64,000 nt of DNA from Ilyonectria destructans (Eukaryota; Ascomycota; Sordariomycetes; Hypocreales; Nectriaceae). Under the pieces are notes generated by a model. The model was not told the DNA's origin, made no database searches, and saw only the letters and a list, made by a program, of their open reading frames with translations. Below, piece after piece: positions 62,709-64,000 of the stretch. The stretch covers positions 1-64,000 of the forward strand of contig JAHEWK010000035.1 in the NCBI GenBank assembly GCA_020740775.1. The letters are read 5' to 3'. The translations under genes and the position numbers were made by a program. The stretch's first letter is position 1. Every line of letters starts with the position of its first letter.

Positions 62709-63929
62709 CTAAACTCCCCCAAAGGTAGCATACGCGATGCTAGTCGACGACCGAGCACCCGCCTCATAAAACATGTACGTCGTGCCAGCCTCTGTAACAA
62801 AGTAAGGGGCAGCAACACGCCCACTGGCCTCAGAGAGCACGACAGCCTCGGTTCCCACATCCCGCAAGGTCTCATCAATGGTTCGGGCGTAGATCTTGCC
62901 AGCGCCGCTGTGATAGACGACGTAGAGCTGGCCGTCCCACTCCCAGAGCTTGCCACCCGAGACGTTAACGCCGGGCTCGCTGACAACATAGTCATCAGCG
63001 ACCGTCCAGTCTTCTCCGTTGAAGGACTCGGCGAGTCTGATCTTTCGGATGTTGTTGGGCTCGTTGACCATGTAGAACATTGCCCAGGTATATTCAGAGT
63101 CGCGGTCGGGGTGGCGGAAGACGCGAGCGTAACTCGACTCAGTAGTGGTAACAGGCGCGTCAGAGTTGCTAACCGCAATACCGCCGTAATCGAAGTTGAT
63201 GCCATCTTCTGATGTAGCCCAGCGGGTGACGCTGTTGTCGCCATGGAAGTACGTGTACATCTTTTGCTCTTTCTCGTTCCAGACTGCGTCCGCGCTGGAG
63301 ACATGCCCGGGCCGCGGGCTACCCAGCGCAGGCCAGTCCCTAGAGATGACCGGGTTGCTCTGGTACTCGGTCCATGGCCCGTCGAGATTATCGGAGTACA
63401 CGAATGAGATACCGCCGGGGTTGTCGTGCGGCGCGTAGTATAAGTACCATTTTGCGAGAGCGGCTTCTCTGAAGTGGAGGCCGGCATCGAAGACGCTGGG
63501 GAAGATTAACTCGTTCTTGGGGTTGTACTTGAGATCTGCCTTGTTGAACGCCGGCCCTTCATTCTCGAACGTTGGCAAGACACCCGGCGAGGATGTGGGC
63601 TGAGCAGTTGTCGTGGAACCGGTCGTGGAAGACTCAGTGGTGGTCGAGGCCTGTGATGTGGTGGTGGTCAAGCTGTCGGCCGGGGTCTCAGTCGTGGAGA
63701 CAGTAAGGAAAGTATCCGTCAGGTTTGAGTAGGAGCTAGTCGTCGAGACGGTGACGGATGTCTCAAACACATCAGGATAGACATCCAATGTGGAGGAGGA
63801 GGCAGCCTCGGCTTCAGTCTTGCTGGGTGCAGTGCCAGTAGTCGACCGAGAGGTGGGTCTGCACCGGCCGGCCTGAACCCCGGCGAGGAATGCCAGGGCC
63901 GCCACCAGGCTCTTGGTGTTGGAGATCAT
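62709..63929 (-). CDS. Secreted protein with glycosyl-hydrolase-like (GH43-type) beta-propeller
   Basis: A single exon of 406 aa from ATG 63929. Residues 1-20 (MISNTKSLVAALAFLAGVQA) are a signal peptide. A Ser/Thr-rich, probably O-glycosylated linker covers about 25-115. The rest (from AFNKADLKYNPKNELIFPSV) has repeated blades with WYLYYAPHDNPGGISFVYSD, NLDGPWTEYQSNPVISRD, HVSSADAVWNEKEQKMYTYF, WATSEDGINFDY and LYVVYHSGAGKIYARTI, ending SIAYATFGGV. Blade motifs of the type D.P.GPW and SADAVW resemble the five-bladed propeller of GH43-like enzymes and other fungal secreted sugar-binding proteins. The catalytic triad could not be assigned by eye, so enzymatic activity is open. No disruption; the frame stays open upstream without ATG. 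Confidence 0.75.
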   Translation of the reverse strand: MISNTKSLVAALAFLAGVQAGRCRPTSRSTTGTAPSKTEAEAASSSTLDVYPDVFETSVTVSTTSSYSNLTDTFLTVSTTETPADSLTTTTSQASTTTESSTTGSTTTAQPTSSPGVLPTFENEGPAFNKADLKYNPKNELIFPSVFDAGLHFREAALAKWYLYYAPHDNPGGISFVYSDNLDGPWTEYQSNPVISRDWPALGSPRPGHVSSADAVWNEKEQKMYTYFHGDNSVTRWATSEDGINFDYGGIAVSNSDAPVTTTESSYARVFRHPDRDSEYTWAMFYMVNEPNNIRKIRLAESFNGEDWTVADDYVVSEPGVNVSGGKLWEWDGQLYVVYHSGAGKIYARTIDETLRDVGTEAVVLSEASGRVAAPYFVTEAGTTYMFYEAGARSSTSIAYATFGGV

Positions 63930-64000
63930 TGTGCACAAATGAGTGGAATGCCGTGAGGCTTAATGAGTGACTGGACAAAAGGCCAAAGCCTTGAGAACCA
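63930..64000 (-). other. Promoter-proximal sequence of the beta-propeller gene
   Basis: 71 bases upstream of the ATG, cut by the window edge. No clear TATA box. Confidence 0.4.

Noticed and set aside
1..64000. A giant Starship-type mobile element
   Set aside because: No tyrosine-recombinase captain gene (DUF3435-like) is visible; the DDE-type and integrase-type enzymes explain the mobile features.
45261..64000. A secondary-metabolite gene cluster around the AflR-like regulator
   Set aside because: No polyketide synthase, NRPS, terpene synthase, P450 or similar enzyme was found in the window.
1..64000. tRNA or rRNA genes
   Set aside because: I saw no cloverleaf-like sequence with A and B boxes and no ribosomal RNA segments, though I could not scan computationally.

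Overview
This window is eukaryotic and comes from a filamentous ascomycete, probably a sordariomycete. The evidence is short introns (46-65 bp) with GTRNGT donors, CTRAY-like branch sites and YAG acceptors, a Zn2Cys6 regulator of the AflR type, a fungal-specific transcription-factor-like protein, a DUF3716 protein, and a load of fungal transposons (pogo, hAT, piggyBac, MULE, Tad-like LINE and four solo-LTR families). Gene density is low. Many genes are broken by C-to-T or G-to-A type stop codons, small indels or insertions, which looks like accessory or subtelomeric sequence shaped by repeat-induced mutation (inference).

Layout. 1-3.2 kb: a two-gene DNA transposon, an integrase-type DDE transposase facing a Cys/SIM companion gene tail to tail. 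3.6-5 kb: a DUF3716 gene and a solo LTR. 5.1-9 kb: a decayed conserved gene split by a TA-flanked pogo element. 10-12.8 kb: an intact two-exon gene for a large protein of unknown function. 13-19 kb: relics (a conserved accessory gene, the C-terminus of a multicopper oxidase, a hAT element, an LTR fragment). 21.3-23.2 kb: a second integrase copy cut by a solo LTR. 24.4-28.3 kb: an intact PIF1-like helicase, a chromate-transporter relic and an intact Cys/His-rich protein. 28.7-31 kb: minisatellite and MULE relics. 31.3-34.2 kb: a secreted ankyrin-repeat gene broken by another copy of the same solo LTR. 34.9-38.4 kb: an apparently intact piggyBac element at the centre of head-to-head LTR-derived arms, one arm carrying a pogo relic that itself carries an LTR. 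39.2-45.1 kb: a complete two-gene integrase transposon with matching TIRs and TA target duplications, containing a nested pogo. 45.3-46.6 kb: an AflR-like regulator. 46.6-54.5 kb: mostly gene-free, with LTR, LINE and pogo relics. 54.5-57.8 kb: a small secreted cysteine-rich protein gene whose second coding exon is split by a 2.74-kb hAT. 58.6-64 kb: an intact transcription-factor-like gene, a DUF7704-type relic and an intact secreted beta-propeller protein.

The intact host genes do not form an obvious pathway. The clearest candidate for an under-described system is the two-gene transposon family. Two copies, at 0.4-3.2 kb and 39.2-45.1 kb, share a D-D-E integrase gene and a convergent companion gene with an N-terminal C/CxxC cluster, a SUMO-interaction-like acidic motif and a lysine-rich tail. 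The clearest evolutionary event is the hAT insertion that gives the secreted protein a new transposon-encoded C-terminus. No search was run: family names rest on recognised motifs, and splice sites were read by eye.
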